Shown here: piece by piece, positions 29,254 to 40,836 of the stretch
How the letters are laid out: each line of letters begins with the position of its first letter
Numbering within the stretch: the stretch's first letter is position 1
Assembly (NCBI RefSeq): GCF_006517625.1
Contig: NZ_VHQI01000007.1
Location: 62,001 to 126,000, forward strand
Direction of reading: 5' to 3'
Length of the DNA stretch: 64,000 nt
Source: Mixta tenebrionis
Lineage (GTDB): Bacteria > Pseudomonadota > Gammaproteobacteria > Enterobacterales > Enterobacteriaceae
Made by a program: the position numbers and the translations under genes
The notes under the pieces: model-generated
What the model saw: the letters and a program-made list of their open reading frames with translations, nothing else
Told to the model about the DNA's origin: nothing
The model's database searches: none

Positions 29254-29281
29254 TTGCATCATAAATCGGTAAGAGTATAGT
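29254..29281 (+). promoter_or_regulatory. Promoter of the tRNA-fMet genes
   Basis: TTGCAT (-35) and TATAGT (-10) with a 16-bp spacer. A G/C-rich discriminator (GCGC) follows the -10, as is usual for stringently controlled stable RNA promoters. The -10 is 13 bp ahead of the first mature tRNA base. Confidence 0.75.
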
Positions 29282-29294
29282 GCGCATCCACGGA

Positions 29295-29371
<77 letters not shown>

Positions 29372-29421
29372 ATTAAGCAGTACAAAGCAAGCTTGTCGTG
29401 ACGGAAGCGACAACATCCTGA

Positions 29422-29498
<77 letters not shown>

Positions 29499-29505
29499 AC
29501 ATTAA

Positions 29506-29528
29506 AACACCCTCAAGGGTGTTTTTTT
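29506..29528 (+). terminator. Terminator of the tRNA-fMet operon
   Basis: ACACCCT/AGGGTGT stem with a 2-nt loop, or six pairs with a 4-nt loop, followed by seven T. It lies 8 bp after the second tRNA. Confidence 0.9.
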
Positions 29529-29589
29529 GTATCTGGCGTTTATTAAAGCGGACCAGAGCAAATGACAAGCATCCACCCCGGCCCGCCAG

Positions 29590-30834
29590 CTATTTATGCT
29601 GCGCCAGCGCCGCCCCTTTTGAGAAATAAGCCTTAATCCCGTTTAAAATCGCCTCCGCTACCTGTTGCTGATAGCGAGCGGTGCGCAGCTTGCGCTCTTC
29701 TGCCGGGTTGCTGATAAACGCGGTCTCTACCAGAATCGAAGGGATATCTGGCGCCTTCAGCACCGCAAATCCCGCCTGATCGACGCTGTTTTTGTGCAAA
29801 TGGTTAATTTTACCGATGCGCGTCAGCACCTCTTTGCCGAATTTCAGGCTGTCGCTAATGGTTCGCCGCTGCACCATATCGAACATCGTATGGTCAAGAT
29901 AGCGATCGCCGCTTTTGCTGACGCCGCCGATTAAATCGGATTCGTTCTGCGTCTGGGCGAGAAAACGCGCCGCTGTCGAGGTGGCGCCTTTGGTGGAAAG
30001 CGCAAAAACCGATGAGCCGCGCGCCGCGCGGCTGGTAAAAGCGTCAGCATGGATGGAGACGAACAGATCTGCCCGCTGCTTACGCGCCTTCGCCACGCGC
30101 ACCTTAAGCGGAATAAAGACATCTTCATTACGCGTCATATAAGCGCGCATATTCGGCTCTTTATCGATCAGCGCCTTCAGGCGACGGCCGATTTTCAGCA
30201 CGATATCCTTCTCTTTGGTTTTATGCAGGCCGTGCGCGCCGGGATCCTCGCCGCCATGCCCCGGATCGATCATGATGACGATAGGGCGATCGCGCCCTGC
30301 CCGGCCGGGCAGCGGCGCTTCCGCAGGCTGCGTGCGCCCCAAATCGCCCTGGTTATAATCCTTCAGCAGCGCCAGCAGCGGATCGTCCTGGCTGTCGTAG
30401 GCCGCATAGAGATCGACCACCAGACGGTGCTTAAAACCGGCGACCGGAGAGAGGGTAAACAGGCGCGGCGCCACGTTCTGCTTCAGTTCCAGCACGATGC
30501 GTACCGTATCACGATCGAACTGCCCGACACGCGCCGTTTTAATAAAGGGATCGTTCTTCTGCACCAGCTGCCCAACGCCTTTCAGTACGTGATTCAGCTG
30601 CAGATGCTCAATATCAATAACCAGCCGCTCAGGATGGCTGAGAGCGAACTGCTTATATTTCAGGGCTACGCTGGATTCAATCGTCAGGCGAGAATAGCTG
30701 GAAGAAGGCCAGATGCGCACCGCCACAATATGACTGTTGGCCGCCAGCCCTACCCGACTGACGCTCAGTAACCACATCGCTCCAGCGCCCTGCAGCAGCC
30801 GACGACGGCTGATAACGGGATTTGTTTCGGACAT
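29590..30834 (-). CDS. amiC: N-acetylmuramoyl-L-alanine amidase AmiC
   Basis: Periplasmic zinc amidase that splits septal peptidoglycan in daughter-cell separation, activated by NlpD. 414 residues (E. coli 417). Tat signal with [13 protein letters not shown] (twin Arg about residues 10-12). An AMIN targeting domain (about 35-135) precedes an Amidase_3 domain. Zinc-site motifs are [21 protein letters not shown] and [14 protein letters not shown]. Divergent from argA. Confidence 0.96.
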   Translation of the reverse strand: MSETNPVISRRRLLQGAGAMWLLSVSRVGLAANSHIVAVRIWPSSSYSRLTIESSVALKYKQFALSHPERLVIDIEHLQLNHVLKGVGQLVQKNDPFIKTARVGQFDRDTVRIVLELKQNVAPRLFTLSPVAGFKHRLVVDLYAAYDSQDDPLLALLKDYNQGDLGRTQPAEAPLPGRAGRDRPIVIMIDPGHGGEDPGAHGLHKTKEKDIVLKIGRRLKALIDKEPNMRAYMTRNEDVFIPLKVRVAKARKQRADLFVSIHADAFTSRAARGSSVFALSTKGATSTAARFLAQTQNESDLIGGVSKSGDRYLDHTMFDMVQRRTISDSLKFGKEVLTRIGKINHLHKNSVDQAGFAVLKAPDIPSILVETAFISNPAEERKLRTARYQQQVAEAILNGIKAYFSKGAALAQHK

Positions 30835-30998
30835 GCCGCTCCAGATACTGTGTTCTGTATAAAAAAAGCCAGGAAAAAAAATGTGGCGAAAACTTTAACC
30901 TATTCACTTTTACACTGTCACCCGGAAAAAGCCATAAAATGCAGCCTGTTAACCTTATCGGCAGATTGTATAAGGTGTTAAATTGCGGTAAAAGCCGC

Positions 30999-31027
30999 TT
31001 GCACTCTTCGCTGCAAAAGAATAAAAA
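30999..31027 (+). promoter_or_regulatory. argA promoter
   Basis: TTGCAC (-35, 30999-31004) and TAAAAA (-10, 31022-31027) with 17-bp spacing. The -10 is inside the first ARG box, so ArgR binding should block RNA polymerase. Confidence 0.6.
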
Positions 31028-31054
31028 TACAAAAAAACCGAATATTCATGCAAA
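31016..31054 (+). promoter_or_regulatory. Double ARG box (ArgR operator)
   Basis: Two 18-bp ARG-box matches at 31016-31033 (core GAATAAAAATACA) and 31037-31054 (core GAATATTCATGCA). Their centres are exactly 21 bp apart, the spacing bound by one ArgR hexamer. They overlap the argA -10 and end 12 bp before the start codon. Confidence 0.75.
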
Positions 31055-31066
31055 AGAGGGTCTGCC

Positions 31067-32395
31067 GTGAAGGAACGTAGCACTGCACTGGTTCAGGGTT
31101 TTCGCCATTCCGTTCCCTGGATCAACGCCCACCGGGGGAAGACATTTGTCATTATGCTGGGCGGCGAAGCCATTGAGCACGAAAATTTCTCCAGCATCGT
31201 GAACGATATCGGGCTGCTGCACAGCCTGGGCATCCGGCTGGTGGTGGTTTACGGCGCCCGCCCGCAGATTGATGCCAGCCTGGCGGAGCATCAGCTGGAG
31301 CCGGTTTATCACAAGCATACGCGCGTCACCGATGCGCAATCGCTGGAACTGGTGAAGCAGGCCGCCGGCCAGCTGCAGCTTGATATTACCGCTCGTCTCT
31401 CCATGAGCCTGAGCAATACGCCGCTGCAGGGCGCGCATATTAATGTCGTTAGCGGCAATTTTGTTATTTCACAGCCGCTGGGCGTGGATGACGGCATCGA
31501 TTATTGTCACAGCGGGCGCATTCGCCGCATCGATGAAGAAGCGATCCACCGTCAGCTGGATAATAACGCGATCGTGCTTATCGGGCCGGTGGCGGTCTCG
31601 GTGACCGGCGAGAGCTTCAACCTGACCTCGGAAGAGGTGGCGACGCAGCTGGCGATTAAGCTAAAGGCGGAGAAAATGATCGGCTTCTGCTCCGAACAGG
31701 GCGCAACCGATGATGCCGGCAATATTATTTCCGAGCTTTTTCCCAACGACGCCCAGGCGCGTATTGAAACGCTGGAGCAGCGGGGCGATTATCTTTCCGG
31801 CACGGTACGCTTTCTGCGCGGCGCGGTAAAAGCCTGTCGCAGCGGCGTACGACGCAGCCACCTGATCAGCTATCAGGAGGATGGCGCGCTGTTGCAGGAG
31901 CTGTTCTCGCGCGACGGCATCGGCACCCAGATCGTGATGGAGTCCGCCGAGCAGATTCGCCGCGCTACCATCAACGATATCGGCGGCATTCTGGAGCTGA
32001 TTCGCCCGCTGGAGCAGCAGGGCATCCTGGTACGCCGCTCACGCGAGCAGCTGGAGATGGAGATCGACAAGTTCACCATTATCGAACGCGACAATCTGAC
32101 CATCGCCTGCGCGGCGCTTTATCCCTTTCCTGACGAGCAGATCGGCGAAATGGCCTGCGTGGCGGTACATCCCGACTATCGCAGCTCATCACGCGGCGAA
32201 ATATTGCTGCAGCGTATCGCATTACAGGCGCGACAGCTGGGGCTGAAAAAGCTGTTTGTGCTGACTACCCGCAGCATTCACTGGTTTCAGGAGCGCGGCT
32301 TTACGCCGGTGGATATTGAACTGCTGCCGGAGAGCAAAAAGCAGATGTATAACTATCAGCGCCGTTCGAAAGTGCTGATGGCCGATCTGACCTGA
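31067..32395 (+). CDS. argA: N-acetylglutamate synthase ArgA
   Basis: First enzyme of arginine synthesis: acetyl-CoA plus glutamate to N-acetylglutamate, feedback-inhibited by arginine. 442 residues (E. coli 443). The start is GTG at 31067 behind an AGAGGG Shine-Dalgarno. N-terminal amino-acid-kinase-like domain (about 1-280; [30 protein letters not shown]) is followed by a GNAT acetyltransferase domain (about 295-442; [15 protein letters not shown] is the acetyl-CoA loop). Repression by the upstream ARG boxes is expected. Confidence 0.97.
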   Translation: MKERSTALVQGFRHSVPWINAHRGKTFVIMLGGEAIEHENFSSIVNDIGLLHSLGIRLVVVYGARPQIDASLAEHQLEPVYHKHTRVTDAQSLELVKQAAGQLQLDITARLSMSLSNTPLQGAHINVVSGNFVISQPLGVDDGIDYCHSGRIRRIDEEAIHRQLDNNAIVLIGPVAVSVTGESFNLTSEEVATQLAIKLKAEKMIGFCSEQGATDDAGNIISELFPNDAQARIETLEQRGDYLSGTVRFLRGAVKACRSGVRRSHLISYQEDGALLQELFSRDGIGTQIVMESAEQIRRATINDIGGILELIRPLEQQGILVRRSREQLEMEIDKFTIIERDNLTIACAALYPFPDEQIGEMACVAVHPDYRSSSRGEILLQRIALQARQLGLKKLFVLTTRSIHWFQERGFTPVDIELLPESKKQMYNYQRRSKVLMADLT

Positions 32396-32396
32396 C

Positions 32397-32419
32397 GCTC
32401 TGGCGCTACGCGCCAGAGC
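32397..32419. other. Hairpin between convergent argA and recD
   Basis: Perfect 10-bp inverted repeat GCTCTGGCGC/GCGCCAGAGC with a 3-nt loop in the 34-bp gap. It has no U tract on either side. It may mark a bidirectional or Rho-assisted 3' end for argA and recD. Confidence 0.5.
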
Positions 32420-32429
32420 CGCGAAGAAA

Positions 32430-34274
32430 TCAGAGATCGGGCGCGCTTAGCCGTTCCACTAAACCGCTGCGCCGCTGGGTACGCACCGCTACCGCGCGGG
32501 CAAAGATCTGCCGATCGGTATAGAGCGTCAGCTGACGGCGCGCGCGCGTAATGGCGGTATACACCAGCTCGCGCGTCAGCACCGGCAGGTAGTGATTCGG
32601 CAGCACCAGCGCGGTATGGTCAAATTCAGAGCCCTGCGATTTATGCACCGTCATCGCCCAGGCGGTATCGTGCGGCGGCAGGCGGCTTGGCTGCACCGCC
32701 TTGATCGAGCCGTCCGGCAGCGGAAAATAGACTTTTAACGTATTCCCGGCGTCATTCATCGCCACGCCGATGTCGCCGTTAAACAGCCCCAGCGCGCTGT
32801 CGTTGCGCGCAATCATTACCGGGCGCCCGATATACCAGCGGCTCTGCGCCAGCGGACGACGGATTCGCCGCAGCTTCAGTAATAGCCGTTCGATACGCTC
32901 ATTGAGCCCCGCTACGCCAAACGGCCCCTCACGCAGCGCGCACAGCAGCCGGTAGCGGGAGAAGGCGGCCAGCACCTCTTCCGGCGCCGCGCCGCGCTGT
33001 AGCAAAGTAAGATACTCTTCATAACCCGCCACGCCCTGCTCCAGCAGCTGCTGATAATGCTCCGCGCTGCTCAGCTCGCTGCGGCGAATATCGTCAAAGC
33101 CGGCGCGAAACACCTTATCCGCCGCCTGCGCATCTCCGGCGTTGACCGCCTGCGCCAGCTGCCCAATGCCGGAACGGGCATCGAAGCGATAGCTCTTTCG
33201 CAGCAGACAAATGCTGTCGCGCACGCCGGGCATTCCCGCGCCGTCCGCGCCGTCCAGCTCGCAGCCGGTAAGCTGACGCAGCTGCCTGGCCCGCGCCACG
33301 CTGTAGCCCGCTTCGGCGCAGCGGCAAATATCGCCCAGCACCGCGCCCGCCTCTACCGAGGCCAGCTGGTCGCGATCGCCAAGAAAAATAACGCGCGCAT
33401 GCGGCGGCAGCGCGGCGATCAGATTAGCCATCATCGGCAGATCCACCATTGAGGCTTCATCCACCACCAGCACGTCCAGATGCAGCGGATTACCGGCATG
33501 GTAACGCAGACGCTGGCTGTTCGGCTGCGCGCCCAGCAGGCGGTGCAGCGTGGTCGCCTCTTCAGGAAAAGCGGCGCGTTCCGTCTCGCTTAGCGGCAGG
33601 CTCTGTAACGCTTTGCCCAGCGACTCGGTCAGTCGCGCCGCCGCTTTGCCGGTAGGCGCGGCCAGCCGGATACGCATTTTTTGCTGCGAAAGACGAATCA
33701 GCGCCGCCAGCAGCTTAGCGACGGTAGTGGTTTTCCCGGTGCCCGGCCCGCCGGAAATAACGGAAATATGACGCGTAATCGCCACGGCGGCGGCGATTTT
33801 CTGCCAGTCGTCGGGGCGATCGCCGAACAGCTCGTTCAATACCCGCTGTAAATCAGCGTACTCGAAGGCGGGCGCAGGCTGTTCGGCAGCGATAAAGCGT
33901 GCCACGCTGCCTTCGCCGCGCCACATGCGGTGCAGGTAGAGACGCTGCTGCGCCACAACCAGCGGCGTCGGCCTGGAGCCGTCGCTTACCGCATGGCTCC
34001 GCTGCAACAAACTCTCCCACTCTTCCGGCTCACCCGCCGCCTGCCAGATTTCCGCCGCCAGTTCCGGCTGGCGTCCGTCAAACAGCTGCCCCGCGCGTAA
34101 GTGATCGAGCGGCAGGCAGACATGCCCTTCGCCCGCTTCGGCGCTGACGCAGGCCGCCGCCAGCATTAAGGCCGGCTGCGTATCGTCCGCCAGCATATGG
34201 GCAAACTGTAAATCCAGCGCGCGTATCAATCGTTTTTCTACCGCCTCGCGCAGCAGCTCGCTCATTTTTCTCAT
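32430..34274 (-). CDS. recD: RecBCD enzyme alpha subunit RecD
   Basis: 5'-3' fast helicase motor of the RecBCD repair nuclease. 614 residues (E. coli 608), superfamily 1B. An N-terminal RecB-binding domain (about 1-110) precedes the Walker A motif GGPGTGKTT (about 175-183), [12 protein letters not shown] and the C-terminal [14 protein letters not shown]. The ATG overlaps the recB stop as ATGA. A stretch around residues 325-350 ([18 protein letters not shown]) appears to be a short loop, longer than in E. coli. Last gene of ptrA-recB-recD. Confidence 0.96.
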   Translation of the reverse strand: MRKMSELLREAVEKRLIRALDLQFAHMLADDTQPALMLAAACVSAEAGEGHVCLPLDHLRAGQLFDGRQPELAAEIWQAAGEPEEWESLLQRSHAVSDGSRPTPLVVAQQRLYLHRMWRGEGSVARFIAAEQPAPAFEYADLQRVLNELFGDRPDDWQKIAAAVAITRHISVISGGPGTGKTTTVAKLLAALIRLSQQKMRIRLAAPTGKAAARLTESLGKALQSLPLSETERAAFPEEATTLHRLLGAQPNSQRLRYHAGNPLHLDVLVVDEASMVDLPMMANLIAALPPHARVIFLGDRDQLASVEAGAVLGDICRCAEAGYSVARARQLRQLTGCELDGADGAGMPGVRDSICLLRKSYRFDARSGIGQLAQAVNAGDAQAADKVFRAGFDDIRRSELSSAEHYQQLLEQGVAGYEEYLTLLQRGAAPEEVLAAFSRYRLLCALREGPFGVAGLNERIERLLLKLRRIRRPLAQSRWYIGRPVMIARNDSALGLFNGDIGVAMNDAGNTLKVYFPLPDGSIKAVQPSRLPPHDTAWAMTVHKSQGSEFDHTALVLPNHYLPVLTRELVYTAITRARRQLTLYTDRQIFARAVAVRTQRRSGLVERLSAPDL

Positions 34275-37200
34275 TTCGCTTCCACCTTGTCTCCGCTAAA
34301 CAGGCTATCCAGCGCCATGACAAAATCGGCGGAAGGACGGTGGTGAAACACGCCGTTTTCACTGGCGCTGCCGTCCATCCCACGTAAAAACAGATAAAAC
34401 ACGCCGCCAAAGTGGCGTTGATAGTCGTAATCTGCAACACGATGGCGCAAATAGCGATGCAGCGCCAGCGTATAGAGCTGATACTGCAAATCGTAGCGGT
34501 GGCTAATCATCGCTTCAGCCATCGCCTGCGGCGTGTAGGCCGCGCTCTCTTCGCCCAGCCAGTTCGATTTATAATCGAGCAGATAATATTTATCCTGCCA
34601 GCAGAAGACCAAATCGATAAAGCCCTTGAGCATGCCCTGTACCTGCTGAAAGTTCAGCTCCGGCGCGCGAGCCGACAGCGCATCGTGCTGGCGCATGACC
34701 GCATCGAGCGCTGGCGCGGTCAGCAGCTGATGCATCGGCAGCCAAAACTCCAGCTCGACCAGATAGCGCCCCGGCGTCAGCTGCGCGAGGCTGACGCCGT
34801 TCTGATGCAGCGGCGTTTGCAGCACGCGCTGGATCCAGTCGCGCAGCATCGGCAGCCACTGTTCGCCAAAGCCCGCCAGCTGTAGCTGCTGCGCCAGCCA
34901 CGCCTCATCCGGCGGCTGGCTAAAATCGAGCGTCTCAAACAGGCCGTGCAGGAAAGTACCGGGCGAGGCGCCGCGTGGAAAGGCATGCGGCGTGAGCGCA
35001 GGCGCGACCACCTCTGCCGTCTCGCCCGCGGCATCAATATCAAAGCGCGGCGTTAAATCGAGCGCCACCGAAGGCCCGTGCTGCTGCAGCCCGGAGTAGC
35101 TGGTTACGCGCCAGTGGTCCTGTAACTGGCGCGAAATCGCCGGACAGGTCAGCTCCGGCAGGCCTTCTCCCTCCGGCTGCCAGCTGCCTTCCTCCACCGC
35201 TTGCGGCACGGTTACCGCTACCGCGTCATTAGTTAGCTCATGCAGCGCCTGCTGTAATGCGCTGGCGTTTAGCGCCTCGCCGCGCTGAATCAGATAGCCG
35301 ACGGCGCTTTTATGCAAATCGCTGTTGCCCTCTTTTTTGCGGTTGCCCTTAATCAGCGGCGCGATACCGATGCTGCAATGATAAACGGAGCGGGTCAGCG
35401 CGACGTACAGCAGACGCAAATCCTCCGCCAGCCGCTCCTGCTCGGCTAATTCAAGGCTCTCTTCATCGTCGCTGAGATCCAGCAGCGCCTGGAAAGTTTT
35501 ACGGTCATGATAAAGCCCCTGCGCCGCCTCGCGGAAGTTAGCGGCAAAGGGCAGCCACACCAGCGGATACTCCAGCCCTTTGGCTTTATGTATCGTCACG
35601 ATTTGCACCAGATGACGATCGCTCTCCAGACGCAGCTGCTGGCTGGCCGCCTGATGGTTAGGCTGCGCGATTTGCTGCGCCAGCCAGCGCACCAGCGCAT
35701 GCTCGCTGTCCAGCTGCGCCGACGCCTCCTGCAACAGTTCGCCCAGATGCAGCAGATCGGTCAGCCGCCGTTCGCCGCTCTCCGAGGCCAGCAGGTTTTC
35801 CGCGATATACCGCTGTTTCATCAGCTCGCGCAGCATCGGCAGTACGCCGCGCTGCTGCCAGCGCAGGCGGTAGGCTGCGAACTCTTCCACCAGCGCATCC
35901 CAGCGCTCTTCATCCTGGCTCATGGCGTCAATGGCGGCGGCATCCAGCCCCAGAATACTGGTCGCCAACGCGCTGCGCAGCGTGCGTTCCAGCTCCGGCG
36001 CCAGAACCGCCTGCAGCAGCCACAGCAGCTCGCGCGCTTCAGGAGTGGTAAAAACGCTGTCGCGGTTGGAAAGGTAAACCGAAGGAATATTGAGTCGGTT
36101 CAGCGCATCGCGTATAACCGCCGCCTCATTGCGGCTGCGTACCAGCACGGTAATATCGGCGGCGCTGACCGGCCTGCGCTCGCCCTGCTTGCCAATCAGC
36201 GCCTCGCCGCGCAGGCCCGCCTGTAGCCAGTGCAGAATGTTGGCGGCGCATTGGCTCGCCATCCATTGTTGGTACTCACTAACCCCTACGCCGTCGCCAG
36301 GCTGAAGCCAGAAGCGCAGCGCAGGCTGTTGCGCCCCTGCAAGCTGAAAGGCGCGCGTTTCATTAGGCGGCGCGGCATTCACCTCGATAAAGGGTATTTG
36401 CGTAAACAAAAAGGGATTATCCAGCCGGGAAAAAAGCTGGTTTACGCTGGCTACCATTGCCGGCGATGAGCGCCAGTTGGTATCCAGTGTGTAGTGGGCG
36501 CTAACTTCACTTCGGGCGCGCATATAGGTAAAGATATCAGCGCCGCGAAATGCATATATCGCCTGTTTGGGATCGCCAATCAACAGCAGGGCGTTTTCCG
36601 GCTGCCCCACGTAGAGGCGCCGGAAAATCCGGTACTGCTGCGGATCGGTATCCTGAAATTCATCAATCAGCGCAACCGGATAGCGGGCGCGAATCGCCTC
36701 TGCCAGCAGATCGCCGCCCGGCTGATGCAGCGCTTCATCAAGGCGGCTCAGCAAATCGTCAAAGCCCAGCAGCGCGCGCAGTTTTTTCTCACGGCGCGTT
36801 GCCAGGCGGATCTCCTCCAGCGCGCGGGCAATCACCAGATCGCGCAGCGACAGCGGCTCTGAGAGAAAGGCCTCCACCGCGTCAAACAGCGCATGACGCG
36901 GCGGCTCGCCCTTTTTGGTTTTCTCCAGCAGCACGCTCTGGCGAAAGCGCGCCAGATCTTTTGGCACCCCGTAGCCCTGCGTCTCTTCGGCCACCCAGAC
37001 GGCAATGTTATCCAGCCAGTTAGGTAAGTGCTTGCTACTGTAACTACGCTTGTCCACGCCTGATTTTTCAATCAGCTCGCGCAGCTCGCCGGCCGCTGCC
37101 CGCCACTGCGCTTTCAGCGCCTCAATACGCGCCACGATTTTTTCATGGCGCTGCGCCAGCGTCTCTTCGCCATCGGGCGCATATTTTAACGCCGGCGACT

Positions 37201-37813
37201 CGCCGTGCAGCCAGGGCGTCAGGGTCGCCAGCAGCTGCTCCGGCCCGGTCCACTCCTGGGCGATAACTTTCGCAATCGCCAGCGGCAGCGGATAACAGTG
37301 GCGCCGCCAGAAATCGGCGGCGGCCTGACGGCGCAGCGCCGATTCGTCTTCAATCAGCTGCTGTTCAAACAGCATGCCCGATTCGAAGGCGTTCAGATTC
37401 AGCATGCGTTGGCAGAAGCCGTGGATAGTAAAAATCGCCGCCTCATCCATCTGACGTTCAGCCGCCAGCAGCAGCGCGGCGGCGTCGGCAGGATCGCTAA
37501 TTTCGTTCAGCAGCGCCGCCAGCACCGGGTTACCGCTGCCGCCGCGTACGCAGGCCAGCCGTAGCTCATGAATATTCTGCCGAATACGCCCGCGCAGTTC
37601 CGCGGTTGCCGCTTCGGTAAAGGTTACCACCAGGATTTCTTCAACCGAGAGCGGGCGATGAAAGGCGTTATCCTGCCCAAGACCAAGCAACAGCCTCAGA
37701 TAAAGAATGCCGATAGTAAAGGTTTTCCCCGTTCCTGCTGATGCCTCGATGAGCCGCTCCTGACGGAGCGGCAGCGTCAGCGGATCGAGCCGCTGCGGGT
37801 TGGTATCACTCAT
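34271..37813 (-). CDS. recB: RecBCD enzyme beta subunit RecB
   Basis: 3'-5' helicase and sole nuclease of RecBCD; loads RecA after Chi recognition. 1180 residues, the E. coli length. Walker [13 protein letters not shown] (about 24-35), [13 protein letters not shown], and [16 protein letters not shown] mark the helicase domain (about 1-870). The C-terminal nuclease has the metal site [23 protein letters not shown] shortened here to its key residues: Asp in FIDLV, then LDYKSN (about 1080). It overlaps ptrA and recD by ATGA junctions on both sides. Confidence 0.97.
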   Translation of the reverse strand: MSDTNPQRLDPLTLPLRQERLIEASAGTGKTFTIGILYLRLLLGLGQDNAFHRPLSVEEILVVTFTEAATAELRGRIRQNIHELRLACVRGGSGNPVLAALLNEISDPADAAALLLAAERQMDEAAIFTIHGFCQRMLNLNAFESGMLFEQQLIEDESALRRQAAADFWRRHCYPLPLAIAKVIAQEWTGPEQLLATLTPWLHGESPALKYAPDGEETLAQRHEKIVARIEALKAQWRAAAGELRELIEKSGVDKRSYSSKHLPNWLDNIAVWVAEETQGYGVPKDLARFRQSVLLEKTKKGEPPRHALFDAVEAFLSEPLSLRDLVIARALEEIRLATRREKKLRALLGFDDLLSRLDEALHQPGGDLLAEAIRARYPVALIDEFQDTDPQQYRIFRRLYVGQPENALLLIGDPKQAIYAFRGADIFTYMRARSEVSAHYTLDTNWRSSPAMVASVNQLFSRLDNPFLFTQIPFIEVNAAPPNETRAFQLAGAQQPALRFWLQPGDGVGVSEYQQWMASQCAANILHWLQAGLRGEALIGKQGERRPVSAADITVLVRSRNEAAVIRDALNRLNIPSVYLSNRDSVFTTPEARELLWLLQAVLAPELERTLRSALATSILGLDAAAIDAMSQDEERWDALVEEFAAYRLRWQQRGVLPMLRELMKQRYIAENLLASESGERRLTDLLHLGELLQEASAQLDSEHALVRWLAQQIAQPNHQAASQQLRLESDRHLVQIVTIHKAKGLEYPLVWLPFAANFREAAQGLYHDRKTFQALLDLSDDEESLELAEQERLAEDLRLLYVALTRSVYHCSIGIAPLIKGNRKKEGNSDLHKSAVGYLIQRGEALNASALQQALHELTNDAVAVTVPQAVEEGSWQPEGEGLPELTCPAISRQLQDHWRVTSYSGLQQHGPSVALDLTPRFDIDAAGETAEVVAPALTPHAFPRGASPGTFLHGLFETLDFSQPPDEAWLAQQLQLAGFGEQWLPMLRDWIQRVLQTPLHQNGVSLAQLTPGRYLVELEFWLPMHQLLTAPALDAVMRQHDALSARAPELNFQQVQGMLKGFIDLVFCWQDKYYLLDYKSNWLGEESAAYTPQAMAEAMISHRYDLQYQLYTLALHRYLRHRVADYDYQRHFGGVFYLFLRGMDGSASENGVFHHRPSADFVMALDSLFSGDKVEAK

Positions 37814-40701
37814 TTCTTCTCGCTTGTCACCGGCAACGATTGTTGCAGGCTGCTGACGTTCGGCCAGGTTTTCCAGCCCTGCGGTGTTGCGTAGTCAGCT
37901 TTATCATGCTGGCTGCCGGAAACCTGTGACAGCATCGCCAGGCCCTGCTTAGCAATCACCGCCCGGTGGAAATAATCCGCCAGGCTCTGCGGCGTCAGCG
38001 CTTTAATCTGTTCAATAACCTTGTCACGCGAATCAAAGGCGTAATTTTCCCGGTCAAAATCTTTGCTGTAGCGCCCCGCCTCTTCATTCAGCGTTTGCGG
38101 ACGCTGCTGCAGCTCATTAATCAACGCCGCCTGGTACTGAGCGAAATCCTGCTGGCTCATGGCGCGCAGACGCCGCTCGGCGTCAGGATAAAAGGCTTCA
38201 TAGCGCTGCAGCAGCAGCGCAGGCTGTTTGCTGTTGCTCTGCAGCAGAAAACCGATGCCCCACTGACGCCCTACCGGGATCTGGAAAGTAAACAGGGCGT
38301 AGCCGAGCTGTTCCTGTGTACGCAGCTGGTTATAGAACCAGGGCTGGATAATCTGGCTTAACAGCACGCTGTTGGCAATGCTTTGATGCTCGCTGTAGCC
38401 GGTCGGCACATACACCGCGGCCAGCGCGGAATCGCTGCTGCTGCCCGCCTTTTGCAGATTCGCGCGCAGCGGCTGGCTAATCGTAACGTATTCGCTATGC
38501 CACCAGCTATCTCCCTGGCAGTTAAGCTGCCGTTTGACCTCGCGCGCCAGCGTTTCCACCTGCTGCGGCGTCATATTGCCTACCACCAGCATCTCCGGCG
38601 TCGCCTGCTCCAGCAGCATGCGGCGATAGTCGATTAACTCCTGCAGGCTAATGGAGGCCAGCAGTTTACGCCGCTCGCTGCGCTCGGTATAGGGCAGCTG
38701 CGACAGCATCTGCACCGGCTGAATCGCCAGCTCGAAGGCTTTGCCTTTTTCCGCCGCGTCAAGCCGCTCTTTATACCAGGATTTCGCCTGCGCCAGCAGA
38801 TCCTCCGTCGGCGTATAGCTGGCGTAGCCGTCCAGCAGCGTCGTCAGCAGCTTCGGCAGACGCTGAGTAAAGCCGCTGGCGGTGAGGGTAACGCCGTCAT
38901 TTTCGCTGGTGGAGAAACTAATGCCGCCAACCGCCGCCTGCGAGCTAAGTTCATCCAGCGCCACGCCCGCCAGATAATCATTCAGAGCGAACAGCACCTG
39001 ATTGCGCGCGCTGTTCATCGCCGCCTTGTTGCGCAGCGCCAGCGTAATACTGGCTTTCGGCTCGCTGGCGTAGTAGCGGCTCGGCATATAAAACACGCGC
39101 AGGCCCGGCTCGTTCACCAGCTGCTGCGGATGAGTCGCCGGCTTATCTGACGGCGGGATCAGGCTGAAATCGTCGGGAATATAGGGGTTCAGCGTCGGCA
39201 GCGACAGCGAAACGGTCGCGGCCATCTGCTGCCAGCGCTGAAACAGCCCGGCGCTGATTTTATCCACCTGGTAAGGCGCATCGACAAAATAGGCCGTCTT
39301 GTTATGCGGCTCGTCAGGACTGATATACCAGATACGCGCATTCTGCGGCGTCATGCCGGCCAGCCGCGCGCGAATTTCCGCCGGATCGTAGCGATCGGCC
39401 AGATAAGGCGCATCCAGCGTATGCTCTACCGGCACGCGCAGCATGGTGTCCACCAGCCATTCGATATAGTCCATATCGCGGGTAATAGAGGGATAGCGGT
39501 AATCGATATCCAGCACGTGCGCCATTTCATCGAAATAGCGCTTATCAATGCCCTGCTGACGCAGCAGATCGAGATAGCTGAAAATTGCCGCTACCACGCG
39601 ATCGCGCTGGGCCAGACCTTTATCCGTCAACGAGACGTTTATCGCGAACACGCCGCCGTTGCGTACAATCATCGGATCGGCGCCGGCATCGACCGAATCA
39701 GCCAGCCCCTGACTTTGCAGCCAGTCGGAAAGCGTATTTTTGCTGCGGTTGCCGATAAGATAGCTGATAAGGGTATCGGTTTTACTGCGGAACCGATCGC
39801 TATTGTTATCGATACGAAACTCTATCCGCAGCTGTTTGCGCGGCTGCGCCGGCACATAATGAATAATGATGCCCTTCTGCTTATCGGTAACCGCCGGCAC
39901 ATTGATAACCGGTACGCTGGCCTGATGGTTTTTTACCCGCCCAAAGGTTTGCGCGGCGATAGCCGCCAGCTCAGGCAGCGGTTTGTTACTGTAAATCACC
40001 GCCTTCATCAGGTTCGCCGAGTAGTGCTGCTGATAAAACGCAACCAGCGCGCCGTGCAGCTTGCTGTCGGGCTTATCGCTCAGCGTTTCCAGGTTGCCGC
40101 CGGAAAAGCGGGCGGCGGGATGAGCCGGATTCAGGGTTTCTGCCCCCACCTGCCCGATGCGGTGGCCGTCGCGCGAGCGCGCCATGGTCATTTCCGCATT
40201 AACCGCGTTGCGCTCCCGATCGGCATTAAGCGGATCGAGCAGCGGTTCCGCTATCGCGTCCGCAAGGCGATCGACCGCCGGCGCCAGCGCGTCATTTTCC
40301 ACTTCCAGATAATAGGCGGTGCGATAAGAGGCGGTGCTGGCATTGTGGCTGCCGCCGTGCTTTTTCAGGAACTCCGCCAGATTATCAGGCTGGGGATAGC
40401 GTTTTGATCCCATCAGCACCATATGTTCAAGGTAGTGAGCCAGCCCCAGCTGCCGATCGGGATCGTCCAGCGAGCCGATGGGCAGCGTCAGCGCCGCCAG
40501 CGATTTAGTGGCCTGCGGATCGGAAACCAGTAATACCGTCATGGCGTTATCCAGCCGGATGGCCTGATAGTGACGCGGATCTTTATCGCTTTTATTGATC
40601 CTTTGTTCGATCGGCTGCCAGCCCTGTTCGGCCCTGACGGCCTGGCCGGAAAGCGTGAACATCAATAACAAACTGGCTGTCCAGACAGCGTACTTTCGCA
40701 T
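37810..40701 (-). CDS. ptrA: Pitrilysin (protease III) PtrA
   Basis: Periplasmic zinc metalloprotease of the M16 family that degrades small peptides such as insulin chains. 963 residues (E. coli 962). Sec signal peptide KYAVWTASLLLMFTLSGQAVRA (key residues 3-24). The inverted zinc motif HYLEHMVLMG (HXXEH) is near residue 88, with the distal Glu in NAEMT. The frame is open to 40770; MRKYAVW at 40701 gives the only start with the signal peptide at the N-terminus. Its location inside the rec genes is conserved in enterobacteria though its function is unrelated. Confidence 0.95.
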   Translation of the reverse strand: MRKYAVWTASLLLMFTLSGQAVRAEQGWQPIEQRINKSDKDPRHYQAIRLDNAMTVLLVSDPQATKSLAALTLPIGSLDDPDRQLGLAHYLEHMVLMGSKRYPQPDNLAEFLKKHGGSHNASTASYRTAYYLEVENDALAPAVDRLADAIAEPLLDPLNADRERNAVNAEMTMARSRDGHRIGQVGAETLNPAHPAARFSGGNLETLSDKPDSKLHGALVAFYQQHYSANLMKAVIYSNKPLPELAAIAAQTFGRVKNHQASVPVINVPAVTDKQKGIIIHYVPAQPRKQLRIEFRIDNNSDRFRSKTDTLISYLIGNRSKNTLSDWLQSQGLADSVDAGADPMIVRNGGVFAINVSLTDKGLAQRDRVVAAIFSYLDLLRQQGIDKRYFDEMAHVLDIDYRYPSITRDMDYIEWLVDTMLRVPVEHTLDAPYLADRYDPAEIRARLAGMTPQNARIWYISPDEPHNKTAYFVDAPYQVDKISAGLFQRWQQMAATVSLSLPTLNPYIPDDFSLIPPSDKPATHPQQLVNEPGLRVFYMPSRYYASEPKASITLALRNKAAMNSARNQVLFALNDYLAGVALDELSSQAAVGGISFSTSENDGVTLTASGFTQRLPKLLTTLLDGYASYTPTEDLLAQAKSWYKERLDAAEKGKAFELAIQPVQMLSQLPYTERSERRKLLASISLQELIDYRRMLLEQATPEMLVVGNMTPQQVETLAREVKRQLNCQGDSWWHSEYVTISQPLRANLQKAGSSSDSALAAVYVPTGYSEHQSIANSVLLSQIIQPWFYNQLRTQEQLGYALFTFQIPVGRQWGIGFLLQSNSKQPALLLQRYEAFYPDAERRLRAMSQQDFAQYQAALINELQQRPQTLNEEAGRYSKDFDRENYAFDSRDKVIEQIKALTPQSLADYFHRAVIAKQGLAMLSQVSGSQHDKADYATPQGWKTWPNVSSLQQSLPVTSEKK

Positions 40702-40836
40702 GTATACCCCTTGAGTTTTATCCTTTCCTTTTCCAACGCGCACTTCGCTGGCCAAAGCAACTATCACCAATTAACGGATGAACGCTCACAATGACCGGAC
40801 CGCGGTTATTACCTTCCCTCGGCAGCGGCCCGGCTA

